Source: Ruegeria denitrificans
Lineage (GTDB): Bacteria > Pseudomonadota > Alphaproteobacteria > Rhodobacterales > Rhodobacteraceae
Assembly (NCBI RefSeq): GCF_001458295.1
Contig: NZ_CYUD01000015.1
Location: 1 to 64,000 of the forward strand
DNA: 64,000 nt
Reading direction: 5' to 3'
Position numbers and translations under genes: made by a program. The notes beneath the pieces were generated by a model. It searched no databases and was not told where the DNA came from. It saw nothing but the letters and a program-made list of their open reading frames with translations. Shown here piece after piece: positions 17,301 to 26,077 of the stretch (positions are counted from its first letter, which is position 1; the number at the start of each line of letters is the position of its first letter).

Positions 17301-17319
17301 GCAGGTTCATTGAGGCGAT

Positions 17320-18711
17320 TTAGCCGAATACACGACCCAGCGCGCCGTCAACGGCGTCGGTGATCTGGTCGATGTCATCCGCAGTCGCGATCAGCGCGGG
17401 CGAGAAGCACAGCGTGTTGTTGCGGCTTGGGATCGAGCGATTGGTCGCACCGATGATCACGCCCTGTGCCATACAATCGGCTACAACCGCCTGAACGCGT
17501 TTCTCGTCCATAGGCTCTTTGGTGGCGCGATCTGCAACCAGTTCGGCACCCAGGAACAAGCCTTTACCGCGCACGTCGCCAATGACTTTGTGCTTTTCCA
17601 TCAGCGCCTGCAGGTTGCCCAGCATGCGGTCACCCATGTCGGTGCAGTTCTGGAGCAGGTTTTCGTCCTGAATGATGCGCATGTTTTCAACTGCGGCCGC
17701 CGGACCCGCGGTGCAGCCACCAAAGGTCGAGATGTCGCGGAAGTAGCTCATCGGATCAGCTGCATCGTCCTTGAACATGTCAAAGACTTCCTCGGTGGTG
17801 ACCATACAGGCAATCGCCGCATAGCCCGAGGCAACACCCTTGGCCATGGTCACGAAGTCCGGCTTGATGCCGTATTGCTGATAGCCGAACCAGGTGCCGG
17901 TCCGGCCAACGCCGCAGACCACTTCGTCGATGTGCAGCAGCACGTCATACTTTTTGCAGATTTCCTGCACGCGCTGCCAATAGCCTTCGGGCGCTTCGAT
18001 AACACCACCACCTGCGGTCACAGGCTCAAGGCACAGGGCGCCGACGGTGTCAGGACCTTCGCGCAGGATGATCTCTTCGATCTGATCTGCGGCCCAAACG
18101 CCAAAGTTCTCTTCGGGCGCACCGTCCAGCTCGTGCTTGCGGTATTCCATGCAGTGGGGCACGCGCACAAAATCAGGTGCGAAGGGGCCGTACTGCGCCG
18201 TACGCTCATCCTGACCGCCTGCCGACATGGTCGCAAGGGTCGAGCCGTGATAGTCGCGATCACGGTACAGGATTTTGGTCTTCTTGCCGCCATAGCGCTT
18301 ATGCGCGATCTGGCGGACGAGTTTAAAGGCTTTCTCGTTCGCCTCAGAGCCCGAGTTTGTGTAGTACACACGGCTCATGCCCGGCATCTTGTCGATCAGC
18401 ATTTCGGCAAAGATCGAACCGGGGATCGAACCGGCTGTATTGGCGAAATAGCACAGCTTCATCAGCTGGTCGTACACCGCCTTACAGATCGATTCGCGGC
18501 CATAGCCGACATTGACGGTCCAAACACCGCCCGAAACCGCATCCAGATGCTCTTTGCCTTTTTGGTCCCAAACGCGCATGCCTTTGCCTTCGACAATGAT
18601 GCGTGGGTCATTGGTTTCAAAGGGTTTATGCTGGATCAGGTGGTGCCAGATATGGGCGCGGTCGGCCTCGACTACGCGGGAAAGATCGTTTTCGTTGAAC
18701 GTGCCGTCCAT
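17320..18711 (-). CDS. tpa: Taurine:pyruvate aminotransferase-type class III aminotransferase
   Basis: A 463-residue PLP-dependent class III aminotransferase closely resembling Tpa of roseobacters, which converts taurine plus pyruvate to sulfoacetaldehyde plus alanine. The N-terminus FNENDLSRVVEADRAHIWHH and the HIDEVVCGVGRTG (PLP aspartate) and FVTMAKGVASGYAA (Schiff-base lysine) motifs are all present. I start at ATG 18711, which has AAGGA seven bases before it, rather than at an upstream codon that adds 26 unrelated residues. No taurine transporter or sulfoacetaldehyde acetyltransferase gene is nearby, so the substrate could be another omega-amine. Confidence 0.82.
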   Translation of the reverse strand: MDGTFNENDLSRVVEADRAHIWHHLIQHKPFETNDPRIIVEGKGMRVWDQKGKEHLDAVSGGVWTVNVGYGRESICKAVYDQLMKLCYFANTAGSIPGSIFAEMLIDKMPGMSRVYYTNSGSEANEKAFKLVRQIAHKRYGGKKTKILYRDRDYHGSTLATMSAGGQDERTAQYGPFAPDFVRVPHCMEYRKHELDGAPEENFGVWAADQIEEIILREGPDTVGALCLEPVTAGGGVIEAPEGYWQRVQEICKKYDVLLHIDEVVCGVGRTGTWFGYQQYGIKPDFVTMAKGVASGYAAIACMVTTEEVFDMFKDDAADPMSYFRDISTFGGCTAGPAAAVENMRIIQDENLLQNCTDMGDRMLGNLQALMEKHKVIGDVRGKGLFLGAELVADRATKEPMDEKRVQAVVADCMAQGVIIGATNRSIPSRNNTLCFSPALIATADDIDQITDAVDGALGRVFG

Positions 18712-18822
18712 GACATGTCCTTTCAGTGTGAAGAGGTGCGCGGAGGCCGGGACAAACCCCAACCCAACATGTTTTATTTCATGCTCCAAATCACCTTGAA
18801 TGGCTAGTGTTATATAGGGCCA

Positions 18823-18834
18823 GATTGCGCAATC
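18823..18834. promoter_or_regulatory. 12-bp perfect palindrome in the tpa / acyl-CoA synthetase promoter region
   Basis: GATTGCGCAATC reads the same on both strands. It lies in the 223-base gap between divergent tpa and the acyl-CoA synthetase gene, where regulators of either would bind. A short TATATA stretch lies about ten bases away on the tpa side. No adjacent regulator gene exists, so the binder is unknown. Confidence 0.4.
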
Positions 18835-18934
18835 ACTTATGGCCAGTCATCGGCAGAGCGGTATTTTTACGGGTTTGTCATGGACGAGTCTTTGTGTTCA
18901 ATTCCTGCAACCGACGATTTGGGAGGAACGGCGG

Positions 18935-20563
18935 ATGGCCTTGAGCAGTATCTACACCCGCGAATTGGATAAATGCCGCGCGAATTTTACGCCGCTTACG
19001 CCGTTGAGTTTTATTGAGCGAACGGCACAGGTTTACCCCGACTACCCTTCGGTTGTTTACGGTGAGCGCCGGTATAGTTGGGCCGAGACCTATACCCGGT
19101 GCCGTCGTCTTGCGGGTGCATTGACCGCACGGGGGATCGGGCAGGGCAACACGGTGTCGATCATCGCCGCCAACATCCCCGAGATGTATGAGGCACATTT
19201 TGGCGTGCCCATGGTTGGCGCCGTTCTGAACGCGATCAACACGCGCCTGGATGCAGCAATCATTGCATTCATTTTGAACCACGCGGAGGCCAAGGTGCTT
19301 CTGGTCGATCCCGAATTTTCGGGCGTGGTGAAAGAGGCGCTGAAACAAGTCGATCATGACCTTCTGGTCATTGATATCGAAGACGCCAGTTTTGAGGGCG
19401 GAGAAAAGCTGGGCGAGCTGACCTATGATGCCTTGTTGGCCGAGGGTGATCCGGAGTTTGACTGGTCCTTACCCAGCGATGAATGGGACGCGATCACGCT
19501 GAACTATACGTCCGGCACCACAGGCAATCCAAAAGGCGTAGTTTATCACCACCGGGGCGCGGCGCTGAATGCGCAATCAGACCTGTTGGACTGGGATATG
19601 CCAAAACACGCGACATATCTTTGGACCTTGCCAATGTTCCACTGCAATGGCTGGTGCTTTCCCTGGGCGATGGCGGCCAATGCAGGCGTCTCGGTCTGTT
19701 TGCGCGCGGTGCGTGCCGAACCGATCTATGCGGCCTTCAAGGATGAGAAAGTCACGCATTTCTGCGGCGCGCCGATCGTGCTGAATATGCTGGCCCATGC
19801 ACCGGATGAACTAAAAGACTTCGATCATCAGATCAAGGTGATGACTGCAGGTGCCCCGCCTCCCGCCGCCGTGATCGAGGCGATGGAGGCCATGGGGGTC
19901 GAGGTGACACATGTGTATGGTCTGACCGAAACCTACGGCCCGTCGGTGGTCTGCGCCTGGAAGGACGAATGGAACACCAAGGATGCGCAGGAACGCGCGG
20001 CGCTGAAAGTGCGGCAGGGGGTGCGCTATTCGGCCCTGTCAGGCCTGATGGTGGCCGACCCCGAAACGTTAGAGCCCGTGCCCGCCGATGGCGAAACCAT
20101 GGGTGAGATTTTCATGCAAGGTAACGTGGTGATGAAAGGCTATTTGAAAAACCCCGAGGCAACGGACAAAGCATTTAACGGCGGTTGGTTTGCTTCGGGC
20201 GATTTGGGGGTAATGTATCCCGATGGCTATATCGCGCTTAAGGATCGGTCTAAGGACATCATCATTTCGGGGGGCGAGAATATTTCGTCCGTCGAGGTCG
20301 AGGGCACGTTGTACAAACACCCGGCAGTGATGGAGGCCGCAGTTGTGGCGCGCCCGGACGAAAAATGGGGTGAAACCCCCTGCGCCTTTGTCGAGCTAAA
20401 GCCTGACGCCACCGCGACCGAGGCTGAATTGATTGCATTCTGCCGGGACAACATGGCCCATTTCAAAGCGCCTAAAAAGGTGGTGTTCGGAACCTTGCCA
20501 AAAACATCGACCGGCAAGATTCAGAAATTCGTGCTGAGGGATCAGGCGCGGGCGCTGACCTAA
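18935..20563 (+). CDS. Acyl-CoA synthetase (AMP-forming)
   Basis: A 542-residue member of the ANL superfamily, activating a carboxylic acid to its CoA thioester via an acyl-adenylate. The P-loop-like YTSGTTGNPKGV, the A5 motif HVYGLTETYGP, the GWFASGDLGVMYPDGY segment and the final acyl-adenylate lysine in KTSTGKIQKF are all present. I choose ATG 18935, preceded by GGGAGGA, over an in-frame ATG 96 bases upstream. Medium- or long-chain fatty acids are likely substrates. Its 3' end overlaps the convergent DOPA-dioxygenase-like gene by four bases. Confidence 0.9.
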   Translation: MALSSIYTRELDKCRANFTPLTPLSFIERTAQVYPDYPSVVYGERRYSWAETYTRCRRLAGALTARGIGQGNTVSIIAANIPEMYEAHFGVPMVGAVLNAINTRLDAAIIAFILNHAEAKVLLVDPEFSGVVKEALKQVDHDLLVIDIEDASFEGGEKLGELTYDALLAEGDPEFDWSLPSDEWDAITLNYTSGTTGNPKGVVYHHRGAALNAQSDLLDWDMPKHATYLWTLPMFHCNGWCFPWAMAANAGVSVCLRAVRAEPIYAAFKDEKVTHFCGAPIVLNMLAHAPDELKDFDHQIKVMTAGAPPPAAVIEAMEAMGVEVTHVYGLTETYGPSVVCAWKDEWNTKDAQERAALKVRQGVRYSALSGLMVADPETLEPVPADGETMGEIFMQGNVVMKGYLKNPEATDKAFNGGWFASGDLGVMYPDGYIALKDRSKDIIISGGENISSVEVEGTLYKHPAVMEAAVVARPDEKWGETPCAFVELKPDATATEAELIAFCRDNMAHFKAPKKVVFGTLPKTSTGKIQKFVLRDQARALT

Positions 20564-20901
20564 GCGCCCATCTTGTCAAAAATCGACAGGTTCAACTCTA
20601 ACATTTCCCCCATCCAAATGGCGCGATCCCGGTGATCCTCTAGGTGCTGGCCGGTTTCGGGATGGGTGAAGATGGTCAGCCCCTGTCGGTTCAGCATCAG
20701 CCAGGGAATGACTTGGTCGAAGGCGTCCGGCGCAAAGGTCAGCTGGCAGCTCCAGCGGGGGTGCGGACCGACATTGCGTTCATGCACACGACCCATTTCA
20801 ACGGAAAATAACCGCGCGGCGTCTTCGCAAACCTGTCGCGCGACACCCACCGTGTCTGCGTCAAAATAGACATGGGCGTGATAGCCGGTGATCTCGGGCA
20901 T
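20560..20901 (-). CDS. DOPA 4,5-dioxygenase family protein
   Basis: A 113-residue protein of the DOPA-dioxygenase family (PF08883), small cupin-like or vicinal-oxygen-chelate-like proteins named for fungal enzymes that open the DOPA ring. It opens EITGYHAHVYFD with two histidines in the metal-site position, and NRQGLTIFTHPETG and DHRDRAIWMG are conserved. The start is ambiguous: ATG 20901 (GAGGT upstream) or ATG 20952 (GAGGA upstream), the latter adding 17 residues. It is the last gene of the homogentisate cluster. Bacterial members mostly lack a proven substrate. Confidence 0.8.
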   Translation of the reverse strand: MPEITGYHAHVYFDADTVGVARQVCEDAARLFSVEMGRVHERNVGPHPRWSCQLTFAPDAFDQVIPWLMLNRQGLTIFTHPETGQHLEDHRDRAIWMGEMLELNLSIFDKMGA

Positions 20902-20989
20902 GGTGACCTCATCAATCTGTATCACAGAAAACCTAGCCGAATTTTCAGTCATTCCTATCCTCACCGGCACACACACCCTGTGCGCGGAG

Positions 20990-21628
20990 TCAAGTCGGGG
21001 AGCTTGCGTCTGGATGTGCGGCGGCAAAGGCAGGGTGTTCGGAGCAAATGGCTTCGACCGCAAGGATGCGGGGCAGGTCAGACAGATCAACCTGCCAGCG
21101 CCGCGCGTTGTACAATTGCGGGATTAGGCACAGATCGGCCAGCCCGGGGCTGCTGCCCGTGCAAAAGGGGGTCTGCTTAAAGCCGGCCAGCAGAGATTCA
21201 AATGCAAGCAAGCCGGGCCGGATAAAGTGGCGCATCCAATCGCCCGGCATCCCGTCGGCTCCGTTGCTAAGCATTGTTGCATACTGCGCCACCGACAGAT
21301 TGCAGACCGGGTGAATATCCACCGCGATCGAGTGCGCTAGGGCCGTGGCCTTGGCGCGCAATGCAGGCTCAGCAGGTAACAGGCCCAAACCCCGGCTTTG
21401 ATCCAGATAGTCGATGATCGCTAGGGATTGCGTCAGCCGTAGTCCGTCAATGTCCAGCACCGGAACCAGACCTTGCGGATTGCGGGCCAGATGATCTTGC
21501 GATTTCTGATCTCCGGCTTTCAGGTCCACAGAAATGGGTCGATACGCGACCCCAGCCAGATTCAGTGCGATGCGCACCCGATAGCTGGCCGACGAGCGCC
21601 AATAGTCAAACAGAACCACCTCGCCCAT
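20990..21628 (-). CDS. maiA: Maleylacetoacetate isomerase
   Basis: A 212-residue zeta-class glutathione S-transferase that isomerises maleylacetoacetate to fumarylacetoacetate. The N-terminal thioredoxin fold has the active-site serine motif SSASYRVRIALN, followed by NPQGLVPVLDIDG and QSLAIIDYLD (glutathione binding). It lies in one operon with hmgA and fahA, the steps before and after it. It follows the DUF2783 gene by four bases. Confidence 0.9.
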   Translation of the reverse strand: MGEVVLFDYWRSSASYRVRIALNLAGVAYRPISVDLKAGDQKSQDHLARNPQGLVPVLDIDGLRLTQSLAIIDYLDQSRGLGLLPAEPALRAKATALAHSIAVDIHPVCNLSVAQYATMLSNGADGMPGDWMRHFIRPGLLAFESLLAGFKQTPFCTGSSPGLADLCLIPQLYNARRWQVDLSDLPRILAVEAICSEHPAFAAAHPDASSPT

Positions 21629-21632
21629 GATC

Positions 21633-21830
21633 TCAGCTACCCCTGAGCGCCGCTGCCTTTACCGCCTGAGTCAGCACGTCGGCATCCCCGATATGGTTGG
21701 CCAGCACCAGTACCAGCCGCGCGTTCAGCGCGTCGCTTGCGGATTTGTCCAACCCGTCATGGGCGGCCAGCAAACCGGCATAGAAGTCATCGGCACTGTC
21801 GAGGTTCGGGGTGAGGATCAGATCAGCCAT
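21633..21830 (-). CDS. DUF2783 small protein
   Basis: A 65-residue, helical, acidic-to-neutral protein starting MADLILTPNLDSADDFYAGLL, matching the short DUF2783 family. The ATG at 21830 has a strong ribosome site (AAGGAG). It starts four bases after the stop of the FAD monooxygenase gene and ends four bases before maiA. That tight position suggests it is a partner or stabiliser of the monooxygenase; no function is established. Confidence 0.75.
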   Translation of the reverse strand: MADLILTPNLDSADDFYAGLLAAHDGLDKSASDALNARLVLVLANHIGDADVLTQAVKAAALRGS

Positions 21831-21834
21831 TTTC

Positions 21835-23445
21835 TTACTCCTTTCCGGTGGCCCGGCGAATTGCCTGCCGGAATGCGTTTTCTTCGAAAGTGTCACGCCG
21901 CGCGGCGACATGCTGATCAGGGCGGATCAGGTATACCGCACCGGTTGCATCGCCCAGATACCGGCGCTTGAGTTCCAGCGTCAGGTCATCCTTGACTGAC
22001 AACGCAAGCCGAGTGGCTTCGACCCCGCCTTCCTCGATCCGCTCTGGTGCACCGGCGTCAATGGTCAACAAGGTGAACTTGCCCGCCAGTTTTGGCAACA
22101 GGAATTCATCGCCCAGCGGTGCATCCGGGCAGGCGGAACCCGGTCGTGTGATGTCCGGTCCGTTCAGTGCATCGGCCGAGCTGAGCGAAGAATCCTGATA
22201 GGTGCAGGGCGTGCTCAACCGCCCGGAATTGACCAGAGGGCGGGCGAATTCGAAGTGCTCGCTGAGGTCCAGAACCGCGTCTCGCAATAGACGTGATATT
22301 TGGGATTTCGGCGTGATAAAATCGGTCGAACGACTGGACTTCGCGATATTCGCATCTGCCGCCTGTACTCTTTCGCGGCTGTAGCTATCCAGCAATATCT
22401 CGGGGGCTTTGCCGTCGAGAACCAGTTTCAGTTTCCAACACAGGTTATCGGCGTCCTGAATCCCGCTGTTGGCCCCCATCGCCCCGAACGGGCTGACCTG
22501 ATGGGCACTGTCGCCTGCAAACAGTACGCGGCCATGGCGGAAACGTTCCATCCGGCGGCATTGGAACGTATAGATCGACACCCATTCCAGATCGAAATCC
22601 ACATCCTCGCCCAGCATCGCCTTTAGGCGCGGGATGACATTCTCGGGGCGTTTTTCACGCTCTTTGTCGATATCCCAGCCCAGTTGCAGGTCAATCCGCC
22701 AGACATTGTCGGGTTGCTTGTGTAACAGGGCCGATTGACCGCGATTGAACGGCGGATCGAACCAGAACCAGCGTTCGGTGGGGAAATCAGCCTCCATCAC
22801 CACGTCAGCGATCAGGAAGTTGTCTTCGAACACGCGGCCGTCGAAATCCAGCCCCAGCATCCGGCGGGTGGGAGAATTGGCCCCGTCGCAGGCAATCAAC
22901 CAGTCGGCTTCAACGTTATAGGGCCCTTCGGGGGTTTCGACCTCAAGCACCACGTGGCTGTCATGGGTGCCGATGGCCTCAACCTTGTTGCGCCCGCGAA
23001 TTTCAATGGGCGCGCCCGCAGCCTGCAATTGACGCACACGATCGACCAGAGCGTTTTCGAAATAGTACTGCTGAAGGTTGATGAAGGCTGGATTTGCGTA
23101 GCCCGTGTCGGGTTGCAGGTTGAATTCATAGACCTGCCGATTATCGAAAAAGACCTTGCCGACATTCCATTGGACGCCCTTATCCACCATCGGACTTCCC
23201 GCGCCCAAGCGGTCAGCAATATCAAGTGTTCGTTGTGAAAAACAAATGGCCCGACTGCCGAAGCTGACCTTGTCATTGTCATCTAGCACCACAACCTCGA
23301 CCCCTTGCTGGGCCAGATCTATGGCAGTGGCCAGCCCGACCGGGCCGGCGCCGATCACGATGACCTTGTGTCGTACAGCCGTGGCAGCGTCCTGATCGGA
23401 GCTACGTTCGTAGGCATACAGCGGGACTTCGAAAATCTTGTTCAT
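21835..23445 (-). CDS. FAD-dependent aromatic-ring monooxygenase
   Basis: A 536-residue flavoprotein hydroxylase of the PHBH/PheA (FAD_binding_3) group. The Rossmann motif VIGAGPVGLATAIDLAQQG is at about 29-48. The second FAD/NADPH motif (IACDGANSPTRRMLG) and the pyrophosphate motif GDSAHQVSPFGAMGANSG are intact, and a thioredoxin-like C-terminal domain follows. I start at ATG 23445. In this cluster it probably adds a hydroxyl to a phenolic acid feeding homogentisate, for example a hydroxyphenylacetate. That assignment is inferred from position only. Confidence 0.85.
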   Translation of the reverse strand: MNKIFEVPLYAYERSSDQDAATAVRHKVIVIGAGPVGLATAIDLAQQGVEVVVLDDNDKVSFGSRAICFSQRTLDIADRLGAGSPMVDKGVQWNVGKVFFDNRQVYEFNLQPDTGYANPAFINLQQYYFENALVDRVRQLQAAGAPIEIRGRNKVEAIGTHDSHVVLEVETPEGPYNVEADWLIACDGANSPTRRMLGLDFDGRVFEDNFLIADVVMEADFPTERWFWFDPPFNRGQSALLHKQPDNVWRIDLQLGWDIDKEREKRPENVIPRLKAMLGEDVDFDLEWVSIYTFQCRRMERFRHGRVLFAGDSAHQVSPFGAMGANSGIQDADNLCWKLKLVLDGKAPEILLDSYSRERVQAADANIAKSSRSTDFITPKSQISRLLRDAVLDLSEHFEFARPLVNSGRLSTPCTYQDSSLSSADALNGPDITRPGSACPDAPLGDEFLLPKLAGKFTLLTIDAGAPERIEEGGVEATRLALSVKDDLTLELKRRYLGDATGAVYLIRPDQHVAARRDTFEENAFRQAIRRATGKE

Positions 23446-23581
23446 GGGCTTTCCCCCGAAGCATATATGCGCAAGGCGCAGAAATCCTGTTCCCCGGCAC
23501 GGCAACGCCCGGGGCCTTGCCCAATGCTTTCACCGATTCTTCCGTGACAAAACGATCTGGATCAAATGCGACGGAATGTCC

Positions 23582-24532
23582 TTAACCTTGCAACTCTGCC
23601 CACATTTCCAGATCACGTTTATCCGTCCAGATGCGGGGGTGAGTGATCCCGCGGGCCTCGTCATAGGCGCGACTGACGTTGAAGGGCAGGCAGTGCTCGT
23701 AGATCGCATAGTCCTTGAACTTTGGATCGCAGGCATCGCGCACCGCGTCCCAGGCGTCCTTGAGCGACCCGCCTTTCATCGCGACGCGTTTGGCCGGACC
23801 GTAGGTTGAGTTCACGAAATCACGGGTACTTTCGATGGCACGTTCAACGGCGTCCTTTCCGACCAGCGCGCCGCCTCGTCCCGGTGCAATGGCGTCTACG
23901 TCATAGGCTTTGATCGCATCCAGCGTTCCGCTCCAATCCTCGAAATGGCCGTCGCCGCAATAACAGGCCGAGTGGTCCTCGACGATGTCTCCGGTAAACA
24001 TCACGTTCTGATCGGGCACATGGATCACGGCGTCACCCGCCGTATGGGCGCGACCGATCTGTTTGATGTCGACGCGGCGGTTGCCCAAATACACGGTCAT
24101 GCTGTCGCTGAAAGTGGTGGTGGGCCAGGTCAGGCCGGGGATGCTTTCATGACCTTCGAACAGGCGGGGGAAACGCTGGAATTCGCTGTCCCAATCCTCT
24201 TGCCCACGTTCAACAACCATCGAGCGGGCAACGTCGGACATGATCACCTGTTGAGCCCCAAAGGCGCTGGCACCAAGCACACGCACCGCGTGATAATGCG
24301 TCAGGACAACATGGCTGATCGGCTTGTCGGTTACTTCGCGTACCTTTTCGATCACTTTGTTGGCCAAACGTGGCGTTGCCTGGGCTTCGATGATCATCAC
24401 GCTGTCTTCGCCAATGATGACGCCCGAGTTTGGATCGCCCTCGGCGGTAAAGGCGTAAAGCCCGTCACCGATTTCATCAAAGGTGGTTGTCTTTTCGGTC
24501 AGGTCGCTTTGCGACGCGAATGCTTTGGCCAT
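23582..24532 (-). CDS. MBL-fold metallohydrolase with altered metal motif
   Basis: A 316-residue metallo-beta-lactamase-fold protein. The usual HxHxDH motif reads THYHAVR (H79, H81, then V83 and R84 where Asp and His are expected), so ligands of the second metal site are missing. The downstream His in GRAHTAGD and Asp in MFTGDIVEDHS are kept. It lies between fahA and the FAD monooxygenase in the homogentisate operon. A hydrolytic, lactonase-like or one-metal activity is possible; none is proven. Confidence 0.8.
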   Translation of the reverse strand: MAKAFASQSDLTEKTTTFDEIGDGLYAFTAEGDPNSGVIIGEDSVMIIEAQATPRLANKVIEKVREVTDKPISHVVLTHYHAVRVLGASAFGAQQVIMSDVARSMVVERGQEDWDSEFQRFPRLFEGHESIPGLTWPTTTFSDSMTVYLGNRRVDIKQIGRAHTAGDAVIHVPDQNVMFTGDIVEDHSACYCGDGHFEDWSGTLDAIKAYDVDAIAPGRGGALVGKDAVERAIESTRDFVNSTYGPAKRVAMKGGSLKDAWDAVRDACDPKFKDYAIYEHCLPFNVSRAYDEARGITHPRIWTDKRDLEMWAELQG

Positions 24533-24570
24533 GGCTACACCTCTGGTACCCTTGCGGGTGTTTTATCGTG

Positions 24571-25830
24571 TCAATTGCGTTGGTATGGAGTGTCGAGCGC
24601 GGCAAGGACTTTACCGGTGCAATCGCCGAACCCAATCACGAAACCATCGCCTTTGGCCTCGCCGGTTAGAACCAGCGTGTCACCGTCATTGATGAAGCTG
24701 CGGGTCTCGCCGCTGTCCAGCGTAAGAGGCTCTTTGCCACCCCAGCTGAGTTCCAGCAATGAACCGCGATTGTGCTTTTCCGGGCCCGAGATGGTGCCCG
24801 AGCCTAACAGATCGCCTGTGTTCATCGGGCAACCGGATGTGGTGTGATGTGCCAGCTGTTGGGCCGCTGAATAGTACATCTCGTTGTAATTGGTCCGGGC
24901 GATGGTTGTGGCGGCTTTACCCTCGGGGGTCATGATGACCGACAGATCAATGTCATAGAGCATCGGTCCAACGTCCTTGAGGTGATCCAGCAGCTCGACC
25001 TCGCGCGTTGGCGTGTCGCAGCGGAACGGCTCCAGCGCCGCTTTGGTGACGATCCATGGGCTGATCGAGGTTGCCGTTGCCTTGGCCTGAAACGGTCCAA
25101 GCGGCTGGTACTCCCAAGCCTGGATATCACGCGCGGACCAGTCGTTCAGCAGGACGTAGCCAAAGATGTTGTCGTCGGCCTCTTGGACCGAGATTGGTCC
25201 GTCCGACGGGGTGCCGACGATGGCGCCCATCTCAAGCTCGATATCGAACCGTTGCGACGGCGCGAAGCGGGGCGTGTCGTCATTCGGCCCTTTCAGTTGG
25301 CCCCAGGGCCGGCGAATGTCCGTGCCAGACACCACAACCGACGACGCCCGCCCGTTATATCCAATTGGGATATGCAACCAGTTCGGCGGCAGGGCATTTT
25401 CCGGTCCGCGGAACATGGTGCCGACATTCTGGGCGTGATGACGACCGGCATAGAAATCGGTATATTCACTGACGGCAAACGGCATGTGCATATCAGCGTC
25501 GGCCTGCGCGACAAGCAGGGGTTCGACCTTGCCTCGTTCCTCGGACTCTTCGGCCAGCAAAGCTGTTAGCCTGTCACGCAGGGCGGCCCAGACGGCGGGG
25601 CCTTCTTCCATCAGCGGGTTCCAGAAGGGTAGATCGAAGAGCGGCTCATCGGACAGCTCGATCAGACCTTCGGCCTCGGCTTCGGTGACGTCCAGGATCA
25701 TATCGCCAATCGCGACGCCGCAGTGAGGTTCGGCTCCATCTGCGGAAAACACGCCATAAGGCAAGTTGTTGAGTGGAAACGGATGGGTGGCGCCATTTGC
25801 CGAATCCACCCAGGATTTCGAAAGTGTCAT
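24571..25830 (-). CDS. fahA: Fumarylacetoacetase
   Basis: A 419-residue fumarylacetoacetate hydrolase, cleaving fumarylacetoacetate to fumarate and acetoacetate in the last step of tyrosine/homogentisate breakdown. The N-terminal SH3-like domain precedes a catalytic beta-roll with DFYAGRHHAQNVGTMFRG, the metal-ligand region NDWSARDIQAWEYQPLGPF and GSGTISGPEK. I start at ATG 25830 (AAGGA seven bases before), which begins the conserved TLSKSWVDSANG. A longer reading frame upstream is unrelated and overlaps the 55-residue ORF. Confidence 0.93.
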   Translation of the reverse strand: MTLSKSWVDSANGATHPFPLNNLPYGVFSADGAEPHCGVAIGDMILDVTEAEAEGLIELSDEPLFDLPFWNPLMEEGPAVWAALRDRLTALLAEESEERGKVEPLLVAQADADMHMPFAVSEYTDFYAGRHHAQNVGTMFRGPENALPPNWLHIPIGYNGRASSVVVSGTDIRRPWGQLKGPNDDTPRFAPSQRFDIELEMGAIVGTPSDGPISVQEADDNIFGYVLLNDWSARDIQAWEYQPLGPFQAKATATSISPWIVTKAALEPFRCDTPTREVELLDHLKDVGPMLYDIDLSVIMTPEGKAATTIARTNYNEMYYSAAQQLAHHTTSGCPMNTGDLLGSGTISGPEKHNRGSLLELSWGGKEPLTLDSGETRSFINDGDTLVLTGEAKGDGFVIGFGDCTGKVLAALDTPYQRN

Positions 25831-25909
25831 TGGTTTTCCTTGTCGCCTTTGTCGTCGTTGCGAATGTGGCACCGGGAAAGAGCGTGCCGCATGGTCCTGT
25901 TTCCATCCT

Positions 25910-26077
25910 TCAGTCGCCGCCGGGATCGGCCCCGCCGGAAGAACCCTCCTGTCGATGGCCGGGCATTGGATTGTGCGTGTAGCGGTTGCGCTTGCCATTC
26001 CAACGTCCGCGTTGTGTCCATATCGATATGCCGATTAGGGCCAAGAACACGGCAACGACTATGTATCCAGCATCCAT
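25910..26077 (-). CDS. Small single-helix membrane protein between hmgA and fahA
   Basis: A 55-codon open frame starting ATG at 26077, the A of which is the last base of the hmgA stop (TGATG). It encodes [20 protein letters not shown], a plausible single membrane helix, then a basic stretch (RGRWNGKRNR) and a Gly/Pro/Ser-rich tail ending at 25910. The one-base stop/start overlap and the topology argue for a real, translationally coupled gene. Against it, only a weak GGGAAAG ribosome site exists and I know no family. It might be a membrane tether or small regulator. Confidence 0.5.
   Translation of the reverse strand: MDAGYIVVAVFLALIGISIWTQRGRWNGKRNRYTHNPMPGHRQEGSSGGADPGGD

Noticed and set aside
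17590..18807. A 405-codon plus-strand frame opposite tpa
   Set aside because: It is antisense to a well-conserved aminotransferase and has no domain of its own.
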